From: Ornithodoros turicata
Lineage: Eukaryota > Arthropoda > Arachnida > Ixodida > Argasidae
Length of the DNA: 64,000 bases
Assembly (NCBI RefSeq): GCF_037126465.1
Contig: NW_026999471.1
Location: 62,001-126,000, forward strand
Direction: 5' to 3'
Below the pieces are notes generated by a model. It was given only the letters and a program-made list of their open reading frames with translations. It did not search any database and was not told the origin of the DNA. Positions 1 to 10,660 of this stretch are shown piece after piece; position 1 is the stretch's first letter; the number at the start of each line of letters is the position of its first letter. The translations under genes were made by a program, and so were the position numbers.

Positions 1-782
1 AGTCCGCGCTTTAATTATATGCAGCGGCTCTCGGCCCGTCAGCTTCTGGGTGCCGCCGTTCGACGGGGCTCTCGTTCCCTACCTTCTGCCGTAACACAAG
101 ACCAGGTCGAGAGGGAAAGCGAACACTGGGTCAGTTCGTAGGTCCGCTAAATATGGACCCTCGGGCCTCGTCTCGACCGACGTCGGTGGCTTTGCCACGC
201 CGCCCGGCTTTCACCTCGAGCCACTCCGTCGTCGCTCGCCCCATCCGCGCCCATGTGCCGCGGTTCGAAAGAGCCTACCTCCCCGCGCCAGACGCAAGAA
301 AAAAAAATAGTACAGATGGACGGCTTGTTTTTACGTGCTCCGTGCTTTTCGGGCTACTCCGTCGTCGTCTCCGATCGCGCCCGCGCCTTCGTGCACCGTT
401 CGGATACGTCCATTGTCCCTGCGTCTGCGGTTCGGAAAGCAGCACCCGGAGTCAATTCGTAGGGCCGTTAAAAATCGGTTTACCGGACACGGTCGGCACC
501 CAATTTCTACGCACGTGGACGGTGGTTCGTCCTGCGGGTTCCTCCTTCAAGCGTCTCCCACCTCCGTGCGTTGAGCGCGGCGCCTTTACCGTCCTTCGAT
601 GCGGCCTTCGTCCCTGCGTCACCGCTAGAAAATAAAAGAAAATCGCGAAAGGAGGCCCAGGGGGTCGGTCCGCGGCAACCGTTTTCGCACCCGCCCTGAC
701 GGCCGGCACCGCCGCGATCCCGTCCAGCGCTCTGCCGCGGACGGGCAACAGGAACGGCGATTGAGCGTCGACTACGGAGGCC

Positions 783-1040
783 GAAACAAAACGACAAAGT
801 GCGGCCGTCGGCGATCGGCCGAGAGCCCGTCCAGCGCTCTGTCGCGTCGACTACGACGAGCACGACGCGGGGATAAAACCGACAAAGTCCGTCCGTCGGC
901 GAACGGAAGGGGGCCGTCCAGGGACCTGTTTCTGGACGGAGAGGGAGGGCGATGTGCCGTAGGTTCCGAGGAGCACGACGAAGGCGGAAAAAAACGACAA
1001 AGTCCGCCCGTCGGCGAACGACAGGGGGCCCGGCCCGGAC
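783..1040. repeat. Three diverged copies of a GACAAAGTCCGNCCGTCGGC module
   Basis: GACAAAGT occurs at 793, 881 and 996, each time followed by a segment close to CCGNCCGTCGGCGAWCG. The first two are also near a GTCCAGCGCTCTG motif, which occurs at about 723 and 831. Spacing is irregular (88 and 115 bp), so this is a decayed or composite repeat and not a clean tandem array. Confidence 0.5.
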
Positions 1041-1479
1041 GCGGAGAGGTGAGGATGTGCCGTCTCCTCGTGCCTACCGCAAGCGGGGCGCTCCACGTAA
1101 TGACGGCCCCCCAAATAGGGACATCGTATAGTGGCCGACCCCGCAAGTCATGGACCGAGGTCGGGTGAGTGCGAGGCAGCGTGTCGCCGCACAAGTGCAA
1201 CCGGGCACGACTGGAACGAGTAACAAGCTTGGGCCATGGAACGGGGCAACGCCAGTCCGGGATGGGTAAATGCGTCCTTATGACACGCTCCAACTTCTCA
1301 GGGAGGGGGCGGCGCCCCGCTCGGACGAGGGACATCGTATAATTCGGACATCGTATAAGTCGAAAAAACGCCGCGCCGTTTCCAGGGAGATCGTACAATC
1401 CCCAGGGCCAAAAAAAAAACGCCGCCGTGCAGCAGAAGCCAACCAGCGTCCAAGACCCTGGTGGCCCGCTACAGGGCGG

Positions 1480-1692
1480 CTTGGCGACCGGCGGCATTTC
1501 ACGTCTATCCCTCCACAAGCTGCACACATTGCAGCAGGGGGACGCGCACTCTTTTGTGTCCCCTCCACAAGCTGCTCCACGAACAGCGGGGACGACTTTT
1601 GCGCCTGGGCCCTCCACAAGCTGCACACATTGCAGCAGGGCGACGGGCGGCGTTTTACGTCTACCCCTCCACAAGCTGCTGACGCAGCGGGG
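1480..1692. repeat. Four-copy ~52-bp tandem repeat around TCCACAAGCTGC
   Basis: The 12-mer TCCACAAGCTGC recurs exactly at 1512, 1564, 1613 and 1668, spaced 52, 49 and 55 bp. Copies 1 and 3 continue with ACACATTGCAGCAGGG. Copies 2 and 4 have shorter variants ending in CAGCGGGG. A preceding TTTYACGTCTAYCCC segment is shared by copies 1 and 4. The array lies directly against the truncated end of the neighbouring R2-like element. Confidence 0.75.
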
Positions 1693-1747
1693 CGACGAGG
1701 GTCACAGACCCCTTTTCGCTTCACCGAGTAAGTGAAGAAGCAATGAA

Positions 1748-2288
1748 AGTAGTAGTAGTAGTAGTCACAGTCCAACCAGGCATTTCCCGCTGGCTCTTCG
1801 ATGTGGGCAAAGAGGCTTTTGTTGTTATACGCCTCTGTTCTCCGGTTCCAGAAGTCTTTTCTCAACGCCATTAGTGCTTCATTGACCTGGTATCTGTTCG
1901 TTACTCCCAAGGGTATTCCCAGATGAGTAGCCAAACGTTGAATGTTTTCTGCCAGGCCTATCGACAGGATGGTATCGATGAATAGGTCCGCAAGTCTGTT
2001 CATTCTGGCAAGGGCCTTGTATTGCATCGACGCTGCCACCCATTCGAGGCATGCCACCCCTAGCCCACCTTCTCTGTTTGATAGATGCACATGTATACTT
2101 GGGAAGGAATGGGGAAGGTGTAACATCCTCTTCACCAAGTTGCGTACAGTCTTGTCCGTCTTTGTGGCTTGGGATAGCAGGCCCAATAAATTAGCTGCTT
2201 GGTATAGATACCTGGGGAGTACCAACTGCTTTAAACACCTCAACTTCTGAAATGGCTTGAGAGCCACAGTTTGGATGAGCTTGATCAC
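1748..2288 (-). pseudogene. R2-like element thumb/post-RT segment (truncated)
   Basis: The frame reads through a segment containing KLRCLKQLVLPRYLYQ and later NREGGLGVACLEW, the usual post-RT region of R2-like proteins, where the polymerase thumb is followed by a conserved GGLG motif. About 175 residues are recognisable, ending at NAWLDC. After that a run of Tyr codons (a TAC repeat) leads into unrelated GC-rich sequence. It is in a different frame from the RT segment upstream, so at least one indel separates them. Confidence 0.7.
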
Positions 2289-2326
2289 CCGCTCAGTGGT
2301 GTTGACCTCAATCCTACAGGGTCTAT

Positions 2327-2905
2327 TTACATAAGCCGTAGCCCCAGATAGGTGATGGGAGTGTCTCTTCCTCTAGGCGATATCGAGGTGCCGCCGATGT
2401 GCAGAGGCTGAATATTATAATCGAACCATTTTGAGACTCCAGTGTAACACCACCCAAAATATTGCGATTTGGCTGGGTTCAAAACAAGGCCTGCTGTTCC
2501 AAGGTAGTTCTCCGTCATTCGAATAAGGGCCTTGAGTCCCTCCAGGCTGGACGAGAAGAGCAAAATGTCGTCAGCAAATGCCATGGCGGCTGCATGATGG
2601 TGGTCCAGCTCCACCCCGAGGCCGGATGCATTAGCAAGTTGGAGCAGAGGATCCAGCACAGCATTAAAAAGGAACGGTGAGAGGGGGTCTCCTTGCTTTA
2701 TGCCCTGTTTAGCAGGCACCTCCCTCTCGTCCGTTTTCCCATTCCGATAGAATGTTGTGGAACACTTCTCATATAGATCTTGTATGACCACGTAGTGCTG
2801 TGGAATTCCTCTGCCCCTCATGGCCGCCGCAATGGCCCCATGGGCGACACAATCAAAAGCATTGCGGACGTCAAGGCTGATGCCATAAAAGCTCTTCTTT
2901 TACCT
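2327..2905 (-). pseudogene. R2-like reverse transcriptase core
   Basis: The translated minus strand shows the RT palm motifs in order: SLDVRNAFDCVAHG (first catalytic Asp), KQGIKQGDPLSPFLFN, and AFADDILLFS (catalytic Asp pair), followed by LNPAKSQYFGW. The catalytic residues are retained. FADD instead of YADD is common in this superclade. The frame continues upstream of the first Met, so the true start is outside. An earlier part of the domain (QGGFQDDRATSTNLLTLQALM) is present near 2990-2910 but in another frame, separated by an indel near 2900. Confidence 0.8.
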
Positions 2906-3390
2906 CTTGTGGATCTTCATTAATGCCTGGAGGGTCAAGAGATTCGTGCTCGTGGCCCTGTCATCCTGAAAACCTCCCTGCAACGGATGAAAGGAGTTCT
3001 CCATGGACAGCCTTCGCAGCAGGACTTGTCAGTACAGCCGACAAATCATTGGAGTCATGGTTATGGGCCGCACGTCGGCAGCAGACCTGGGCTTGGTCTT
3101 CTTCGGGATAAACACTGTCTTGGATTTCTTACGCTCGCCCGGTATCCTCTTGAATTGAAAGAAGTTGTTGAGGATATGAAGGAGGATTCTGGGAGGCACC
3201 GCTAGGATATTTTGCCTGGCGCCGACGTTTTATCCACCGATTTTAATACGGCTTTCACTCCATAAACTTCGATAGCTCCATCCTCAACCAAGGTCTTCGT
3301 TTCCGAAGGAAGATGGTAGTTGTTTGATTCGGACGACCCTGACAATAAGGGGTCATAAAAATTATGTATGTCTTCCGGGGCGCTGGTAGA

Positions 3391-3942
3391 CTATCCGTTT
3401 TCATCCTCGGACATTAACTGGTGGAGAAGAATCATCGGCCCGAGGCGATACAGCCTTTGATGTTCATTAAACTTGACCTTTTTGCGCTCCTTTCTGTTGG
3501 CTGGCTTAGTGTTCGGCCTACGTTGCCCCTGATGATGCTTTCGGGTATTCCCATCTCGATACTCCACACCAAAATGGTGGAAGATGCTCTTCAAATCCTC
3601 CATGGACAGAGGTCCGCTGACAAGTCTTTGCACAATGGAGGTGTCTGTAATTGCTGGCTCGAAGAAGTCGTTGACCATTGTCTCTTTCTCATGTGTCCTT
3701 GTATCATGCCTATCGTGGGTAGTTGCCCGGGCAGACACCGCTCCCGCAACATGGGCCACAGACCCGGCCCAACCCGGCGCCGCCCCCTCACCCACAGATC
3801 TCCCGTTAATACCGGTCACAACCTCCATGTCGCTGGCAGCTGTGGCGGTGCGGCCGTAGACCTCAGTGTATGTGCCAGTAAGACGGGAAGAGTCCATGGG
3901 GTCGGAGGCGCCACCGGGCACGCCCGGGCCCCCGTGCCCCAT
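3391..3942 (-). pseudogene. R2-like element variable linker before RT
   Basis: This is a 183-codon frame on the minus strand. It contains MVNDFFEPAITDTSIVQRL and a following segment with KSIFHHFGVEYRDG and NRKERKKVKFNEHQRLY. Its identity rests on the third R2-like copy in this window (plus strand, 20382-20790), which has ITNDFFEAGIRDASLAK, an IFQHFGVE-like segment and NRKERKRTRFDEHQ in the same order. The two copies therefore belong to the same family. No catalytic motif is present here. Confidence 0.7.
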
Positions 3943-4090
3943 CGCCAGAGCAGCCCCCCCCGTGCCCCTGCCTGGACTCTGCTAGGGACCTGATCATCGG
4001 ATTCCCGAAGAGTTGAATCCAGGGACACCACTGACCCGGGTAACTCAAGGTTTCCATTCTGCAATTCAATCTTTTCTTCCACAGATGGTC

Positions 4091-4702
4091 TCAGTGCAAG
4101 TGAGACCCCCGCACAGGCACTTGCAGGCTGACTTCTAGCCGCAGGGGAATCTTGTGAGGCCAGGTGCGCCGCGGTAGGATTCTGAAGAGCCAGGCTGAGA
4201 ATGTCTTTATATCTTCTCTGGTGCCTTTGCATACGTGTTGCCATGAGAGATCTACTAGGGAATCCCTTTGCGAGCTCCTGGTTAATGAAGAGTGGTCTGC
4301 GAGGGTCACTTCAAGGTTTGCTAACGCTCTTAACTCTGACTCCGTCCACCGGCCGTGGGATGTAATTCCTTGAACACCATTCCCACTATTGGTCTCATCA
4401 TTCTCAAGGCAGGCCGGCGGGGGAGCCGATGGCACAAGTCTATCCACCTCAGCAGAAGGCGTTGCATTTACAGTCGTAGGTTGAGTGGCGACGGGATTCC
4501 TCCGTGCACATTTTGTAATGTGCGATGAAATCGACCTGACCAGATGAAATACACGGTCGTAGCAAATACAGCATTTCCAAGAGATTCTGGTGTTATGCAC
4601 TTCAAGATAGTGCTCCTGGAATTTCGCTCGGGAAGAGGAGGTTAACCCACAATGTTCACAGGTCCAATTCTGAGGGGGATAGGGGATCTCCTTGTCTTCC
4701 AT
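4091..4702 (-). pseudogene. R2-like N-terminal zinc fingers and Myb-like segment
   Basis: The frame begins MEDKEIPYPPQ, and an open frame continues slightly upstream. It carries two fingers: CEHCGLTSSSRAKFQEHY with a following LEVH (C2H2 type), and CCICYDRVFHLVRSISSH followed by ITKC (C2HC type). A GRWTESELRALANLEVTLA segment follows, and the Myb-like helix continues in another frame (TRMQRHQRRYKDIL, about 4240-4190). N-terminal fingers plus Myb are used by R2-like proteins for DNA target binding. The frame change inside the Myb region shows decay. Confidence 0.75.
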
Positions 4703-4740
4703 CCCGGTATGGGTTTGAGCACAGACGCAGGGGAAAATGG

Positions 4741-5251
4741 GTGGAGAGAGGTTCGAAACCGGGCAGAGTACCTGGTTCAGTAAAAGTCAAAGAACAAACG
4801 AGTTCCTTTCTCCGCGGGTCGAAGACCCTTTGGCGGATCTCTTAGCCGGGAGCCAGAAAAACTCTGGATCCCGCCCAGGGGGCACGACGAGGACGTGGGT
4901 CCGCCGGGTTGCCAAGGCTAACACACTTAGAAGAAGAAGCGAGATACGCAAGATGCACCAGAGGCGAAGCCGCTAGCAAGCTGATCACACAACGACAGCA
5001 GGGGCAACCTTGGCAACCAGGTTTGCCCAAAGGCTTGCCAAGGGTGCTAAGGTTTGGGTTGGGTCCCAGGTTCGGCCTGGGCCTGGCGTTGGGGCTGCCT
5101 CGCCTCTGCCTGGAGGCAGGGTATCCCACTGATGCCGGATGGCGTTGAAGCCATCTGTAACCCAGCGAATTGGGGGCGGGGGTGTCCTGTCGTCATGGTC
5201 AGTTTGCCCAGGCAGCACAAACTCTCGGGAAAAGAATGGGAACGCAATGGG
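4741..5251. other. GC-rich flank of R2-like copy 1, no supported gene
   Basis: Several overlapping open frames are present on both strands but none resembles a protein family. The sequence may be the 5' leader of the R2-like element, because it lies directly upstream of its N-terminal finger domain on the minus strand. I see no boundary that proves this. Confidence 0.35.
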
Positions 5252-6988
5252 CCCTAGTGAAAATGTATCTGAGAGGCCTCTCAGGTCTAATATGTTATGG
5301 GACTGAGAGGACCTCTCAGGCTGAGAGGTCCTCTCAGGCCTGTGGACCTCTCAGGCTGACCTCTCAGGCTGGTGGACCTCTCTGGCTGACGTCTCAGGTT
5401 GAGAGGACCTCTCAGATTGACAGGACCTCTCAGAAGCTAATGCCCAGATCTGACATCGGAACATCAATGTTCAATTTCGCCGTCTACGCTGCACCTGTCG
5501 TCGGAGTGGTATAATCATACAGTGCTATGGTACACCAGACATAGATACAGACAAGTACATGTCACAAAACTCCACATATATTGAGTTCCTTCGATTGTAC
5601 AGATACACTCAAGGCATGCACACTGCTATCTGATTATGTAACAGTATTTCAAATGTCTTACAGAATTGTGAATATCTAATATTTGTTGAAGGATCGCTCG
5701 CAAGAAACTACACGAAACGGTAAATTGCACCAACAGAAACTAGATTTAGCACTTACATGTCTACGAAAGCGTACGAGTCATCATCAACACATACTGTCGT
5801 ATTCCACAAAGCGTGAACTCATGGGACACATATTCACAATGTCCGTACAGCGGCGATGAAAAATATTCTTGAGGAACTCTGCTTCTCGGTGATCAAGTTC
5901 ATCTGTTTTACGTATACTTCGGGACTTGCGATGCACCGTCTAGTTTCCCTTGCTTGCGTAAGCCACCAACTAACTGGAGAGATTGGGTTCTCACCACCTT
6001 GTGTTCTCACCATCTGTCACTTCGTACGAGATTCATCTGTAAGAAATACAACTTCAAAATGTCAGTGTAAATCAGTGTGTAGGCATCGAAATATATAACA
6101 CACCGTTTGGTACCCAGCGCCGTTGGTAACGTTACGTGGTTGGTAATCTTCCTATCGGCGCTCATAATGCGTGTCTGCGAACAGTAGTAAAAGCCTAAAG
6201 TGAGGAGGAATGGCTGTCAATCACAAAAGCATATTTGAGACATCGTCTACATACCTCAAAAACAGTTACAATCCCGAAGACAAAACGCAAATTACTTGAG
6301 ATCCGCGGCCGACGTCCTCACACTTCAACGTTTCAAAACAGACTGATTCAACCGCTGGCGACTGGCCGAAACGCTTCCACTTACGTGCAGTGCAATAATG
6401 CACGGATTGCAAGAACAATAGCTTCAAGGGGGGAAGGCAATACAAGGTTATCACGGCACGTGTTCCTTGAAGGAATAATGCACAAACACGTGAAATCTTG
6501 CGATCTATTTTCCAAAGCGGACGAGGTAGCATGTTCCGCGGCGCGGAAAACACGTAGCAACTTGCTCTGGGAGGTGTTGCACGACGCACTGTCGCAAAGC
6601 TGTCTGAGAGGTCCCCACAAACCTCTCAGGGCTACATGAATGATTATATAACGTCTTCCAGATTTTCTCTAAGAGGTCCTCTCAGACCCCTCTGTGCTGC
6701 CTGAAAGGTCCTACCAGACCTTTCAAGATTTCTTGAAAGGACCTGCCAGACCCTTCAGAAGTGCTAAAGAGTCTTACCAGACCTTTCAAGATTTCTTAAA
6801 AGGTCCTGTCAGACCTCTTAGGACTGCTTGAGAGGTCCTCTGAGACCCCTCAGAATTTCGTAGAAGGTCCTCTCAGACCTCTTAGGATTTCTTGAGAGGT
6901 CCTCTCAGACCTCTCAGAATTTCTTAAAAGGTCCTCTCAGACCTCTTAAAAAACCCTGAGAGGCCTCTCAGATACATTTTCACTAGGG
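5252..6988. mobile_element. 1.74-kb terminal-inverted-repeat element with palindromic GAGGTCC subterminal repeats
   Basis: The ends are perfect 34-bp inverted repeats: 5252-5285 begins CCCTAGTGAAAATGTATCTG and 6955-6988 is its reverse complement. Inside each end is a dense array of short palindromic motifs around CTGAGAGGTCCTCTCAG: about nine at 5275-5440 and about sixteen at 6600-6960. The middle (about 5450-6590) has no recognisable transposase, so the element looks non-autonomous. Subterminal repeats of this kind usually bind transposase. The outer flanks give at best a 3-bp GGG duplication, which is not informative. The superfamily is unknown to me. Confidence 0.85.
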
Positions 6989-7009
6989 GGGGCTTCGGCT
7001 CCTGAACGG

Positions 7010-7290
7010 GCGATAGTGCTCGACTGGTTCCCGGCGGTGTGGGGACTGAGGAGGTAGAACATAAGAGAAGATAAGGTAGTCCCCCGACGGTGCCCTGATC
7101 ATTTCCCGCTCCGGTCTCCTTTTTGGTCATGTAAACAATAATGTAGGATCGCTCCCCGATGCTGCTCTGATCATTTCCCGGTCTGGACTGACCTTGGTCA
7201 TGTGACCAAAATATAGGATCGCTCCCCGATGCTGATCTGATGACTTCACGATAATCAGTCACATGACCGGGGTGCAGCAACGGATTTCTC
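7010..7290. repeat. ~70-bp tandem repeat, about three copies
   Basis: GCTCCCCGATGCTG occurs at 7151 and 7221 (period 70), with a diverged copy starting near 7079. Each unit continues with CTGATCATTTCCCG or a variant, then GGTCATGTGACC or a variant, then ATRTAGGATC. The array follows directly on the inverted-repeat element. Confidence 0.7.
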
Positions 7291-8600
7291 TTCCCAGACT
7301 GTCAGGCGCCGAGTGATGCAATCACGTAACCGACAGTTTCGAATCTGGCCAATGATGTTCCTCGATCATGCAGCCGTGTTTGCACTGTCGGAGTCCCCGT
7401 CACTCTCGCTGCGAGAAACGAGTGTATCCGGCCAGGCTCCCGAAACTTTCGAGGAATTCCAACATTTTTAACCGATTCATCGAGTGGTAAGTGATATTTC
7501 TTTTTGTGGTATTCCTCGCATTGATAAACGTTACTCATAGATGCTTTTCAACATGAGTAACACCGTTCTAGAAGGCTTCTCTCGAAACTTAGCAGCGCAG
7601 CATCGCATAGTTTCGATTTCAGTGATCCATTGTGGCTTATGCGTTGCTTTTAGGATAATGGACTTCGTTTTGGTGAAAATATGGTTTAGTAAAGTGTGGA
7701 ATCGTTTGTATTGTGTATTTGAGATCAAACGAAATATAACCATTTCTCAGGACGACTGCATGCTGCAGCTGTGCTTTCCATCTCCTGCGTGCGTACAAAA
7801 CTGGAATGCTGGAGGACTTCAGCTCAAGGTTCTTTTTTTTGTAGTCATTCTAAATAAAAAGAAAATAAAAAAGGAACCTCCGAAGTGAATAAATTATTCC
7901 GCTTTAATCCGTGTGCGTAATGTGATAGACGCATGATACGTCAATTTGTTTGAAACTGTGAGTGAATGAAAGCTATCCTGATCTTTCTTGCAGAATGTCA
8001 TGCTGGACCACTACCAGAGCGTGCTTAAAGAAATCAATGCCTTGATGAAGGTATCACCGAAGTGCCCCCACCAGATCTCTGCCTCAGAGCCAGTGATGAT
8101 GGTCAAGATTTTTCTAGCGGATCTTGTCATGTCATGCTGAAAACTGTAAGTTTAGCTATTTGGTCTGTATTCAATAACGTGTGCATCTTGTGGTTTGGTG
8201 TACGGTACTTTCTCAGTGTAACCCTGACCTCAAGCTATCTTCCACTTTCAGAATCCACCCCGCACTTCGGTTACAACACTATGAACCTATCGCGCTGTGA
8301 TGCTTGCTTGAAAGGAATACAATCTGGTATGCTGTGTTGTTTATCTTTTAAAAGGACTTCAGCTATCCATAATAAGAGGCCTTCGTAGCAAGAAAGCCAT
8401 AAGAAAAGGCATCTTCTTGATACATTAATATTTCTCCTAAAGACAAGGGTACGAGTCACACTACAAGTGCCATACTGCCTTCTCAGAAAAAAGGGTGGAG
8501 CAATTAAACCTTTTAGGAGGTAATAGTTGTCGCATATGTTGTGCCTAAAAGGTTGCAAAGTTCTACCCCCTATACCTCACTCTCTGCCACGAATAATACG
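7291..8600 (+). other. Unassigned stretch with one exon-like segment (7994-8050)
   Basis: A pyrimidine tract ending TTTCTTGCAG precedes 7994. The next 57 nt are an open phase-0 segment reading NVMLDHYQSVLKEINALMK, followed by GTATCA. A second exon-like piece is 8252-8326, flanked by TTTCAG and GTATGC. I could not join these into one continuous frame and recognise no family. This may be an unrecognised gene or a pseudogene, or chance. Confidence 0.2.
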
Positions 8601-10200
8601 GTTACCCCTTCTGATTCGGTGAGCGAGGGGGGGCGTACACCTTTTTGTTATAATTTGGATGGATGATAATTTCTTTTACCACCTTTTTACACCCCTTATC
8701 AGACGCTATGTTGGCTTAGGAGGTAACTAAGGAAATTACCACCTTCTCACACCTTTTTTCTTAGATTGTGGTTCCCAAATTGTGTGTATGTTGCCCTCGT
8801 ATTAGCAAAGGTGCGCAAATATTTATTCTATTTTCTTAAAGAAGGTATAGAACGATCATGACACATGTAGTACGGATTCTCAAGTTCACGTGTTCCATGT
8901 TGTTGGGCGTAACTCGTTACGAGTAACTCGATACTGTAACTAGGCTACTCGGCTTAGCTATGTTCAGTAACTTTTTGCATAGCTCTTTGCTTTTGAGCTC
9001 CAGTAACTTCTTGAGGAGCTCGTTCATTTCCTTTTTTCTTTTGTTTCGGGGGTGGGGGGGGGGGTTAAGTTCGTCAAAGTAACTTGAAGAAAGTCCAAAG
9101 TTCCTTTTGTTTGATTCTGGTCTACAAACATCGCAGGCTGAGTCCTCCCCCCATGACTTGAGATGAAAGATGGCACGTGCACGGCGCGACTAACTCCCGT
9201 TGTTACACGGTGAATGTTACAAATTATGTTTTAGCCGAGCATTAGGAAGCTCAGGTATCGCGCATCTTAACGATAAGCAGTGTATTGATAATGATAGAGG
9301 GCATTGAGTAGCAGGATTAGCAGGCACGGTTCTACGATATGTATGTAGGGGACAACTCGTAGAGCATAAACTTTTGTCCTAATTTCGACGCCTGATATCT
9401 CTGGCTATAGATGTCCCTGATCGCAATACTTGGTATCAGCTCACTCAGCTTTTTATGCTCTTTCGTCTGATATATCTATCCTGCATATACTTCCTAGCGA
9501 CATGTGCTGAAATAGGCAAATGTTTAGGCATATTTCGAAATAAACATGGATTTATGGCGTACGAACGTGTCGGAGATATCTACAGCCAGAGCAAGAAGCG
9601 TCGAAGTTTGAACGAAACTGCGCGACAGAGCATGTTCGCCGCTTTTTATACGATACAGTCTTGCACCTATGTGCGCTTAAATTTGCGCTCGGAGTGCTGG
9701 CAGGTAGGTATGCTAAAGCACAAAAAAATTGCACTACGATATCTTTTAAAACTCAGGATGTATACACATGCAAACACAGCAAAATTACAACAATCGGATT
9801 TAGGGCTGAATTTCTCGATTTTTTGCACGGAATGATTAATTTTACCAATATTGATCATCATCTGCGATGAGCGTCTAAATATATATATAAAATCATGAAA
9901 ATTCAGGAGGTCCATGAGACCTCCCTGTCTGAGCAAACGTGGAACCGGCCTACAATTATGTTCTGGCTAATCTTTTCAATGACTTCCATCTTTCAACAGT
10001 CTAACTTAACTGGCAACGAGTTCCAACTTCTATCTCTGTTCCATATAACCTGTGTTAAGTGAATATTTGTGAAGTAAACAGTACATATGCGGGACTGGTG
10101 GTTATATACTTTCAATGTAACACTCATTTTTTTTCATTGCTGGTGAAGTGATGCATTGAAGAACCCATGTATCTTGTGACTAGGATGCAATAAAGAGTTT
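8601..10200. other. Non-coding AT-rich stretch with short repeated motifs
   Basis: No protein family is recognisable. TTAGGAGGTAA occurs near 8513 and 8717, and ACCACCTT segments near 8680 and 8742. From about 8903 to 9085 a segment rich in GTAACT and GAGTAACTCG motifs resembles the subterminal repeats of a hAT-type element, but I found no matching opposite end. A G-run lies near 9050-9064. Confidence 0.3.
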
Positions 10201-10259
10201 TCTACAATGACATATTGATTTTGTTTTTAAAAATCGCGCAAATTAACTCTTGCTTGGGG

Positions 10260-10660
10260 GGTAGGAGGTACCTGTAAGTGTGCATTGGCTGCACCTCGGG
10301 AAATCGTTGGGGTACGATACAGGCAGCCGATAACGGACCATTAACATCCCCCGTGTTGCAAACCGTATGCCGGACCATGGTCGGGAGCCGACCCGGTCGG
10401 GTCGGTCGCCGCCGGCGCACCGACATTGGGTCGTCGCGCTGTGCTGCCTGGGTGGATTGCCTCGATGTCACAAGCCGAGTGGATGGGCAACACATAGCCT
10501 CTCCCTCGGAAGTGGTCAACTCCACCTTCTCGTGGTGCAACCTGATAACCCTTGGTCTTCGCAGACCTCGGGAACCAACGGAGCTCTGACCCACCCCTTG
10601 CTCTTCTCGGGTTGCCGCCCCGGGTAGAGTTAAAATCTACTACGTACATATTCCGAACGC
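10260..10660. other. GC-rich segment preceding R2-like copy 2
   Basis: This block changes abruptly in composition from the AT-rich DNA before it, and sits directly in front of the 3' part of an R2-like element. Frames on both strands are open, but none is recognisable. It could be the leader of the same element joined to its 3' part by an internal deletion, or a separate insertion. I cannot decide. Confidence 0.3.

Larger units (their letters stand above)
1..1740. other. GC-rich block with short repeated modules, no supported gene
   Basis: This stretch is visibly richer in G and C than the rest of the window. The open frames here overlap on both strands and look like by-products of the base composition. 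Short modules recur: a GTCARTTCGTAGG segment near 130 and 451, a CTCCGTCGTCG segment near 225 and 358, GACAAAGT at 793, 881 and 996, CATCGTATA at 1122, 1333 and 1349, and a 52-bp array at the right end. Such subrepeats would fit a ribosomal intergenic spacer or a satellite-like block. No rRNA-coding sequence is visible, so that identity is only a guess. Confidence 0.5.
1741..4740 (-). mobile_element. Decayed R2-like (site-specific LINE superclade) element, copy 1
   Basis: On the minus strand the order is: N-terminal zinc fingers (near 4670-4520), a Myb-like segment (about 4350-4190), a variable linker (3942-3391), reverse transcriptase (about 2990-2327), and thumb (2288-1760). This single-ORF order with N-terminal fingers is typical of the R2/NeSL/Hero group. 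The coding sequence is split by many frameshifts. The expected C-terminal CCHC knuckle and restriction-like endonuclease are absent: homology stops at a short TAC repeat (about 1748-1764) next to the GC-rich block. The element is therefore truncated at its 3' end and inactive. Confidence 0.8.

Noticed and set aside
153..1731. Several long open frames on both strands
   Set aside because: They overlap each other in a GC-rich, stop-poor, repeat-containing region and resemble no protein family.
5264..6960. A CRISPR-like array, because of regularly spaced short palindromes
   Set aside because: Spacers are irregular and not unique, the repeat is variable, the blocks lie inside terminal inverted repeats, and the DNA is eukaryotic.
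10202..10649. Overlapping frames on both strands near R2-like copy 2
   Set aside because: Composition-driven open frames. None shows fingers, Myb or RT motifs, so only a GC-rich segment was noted.
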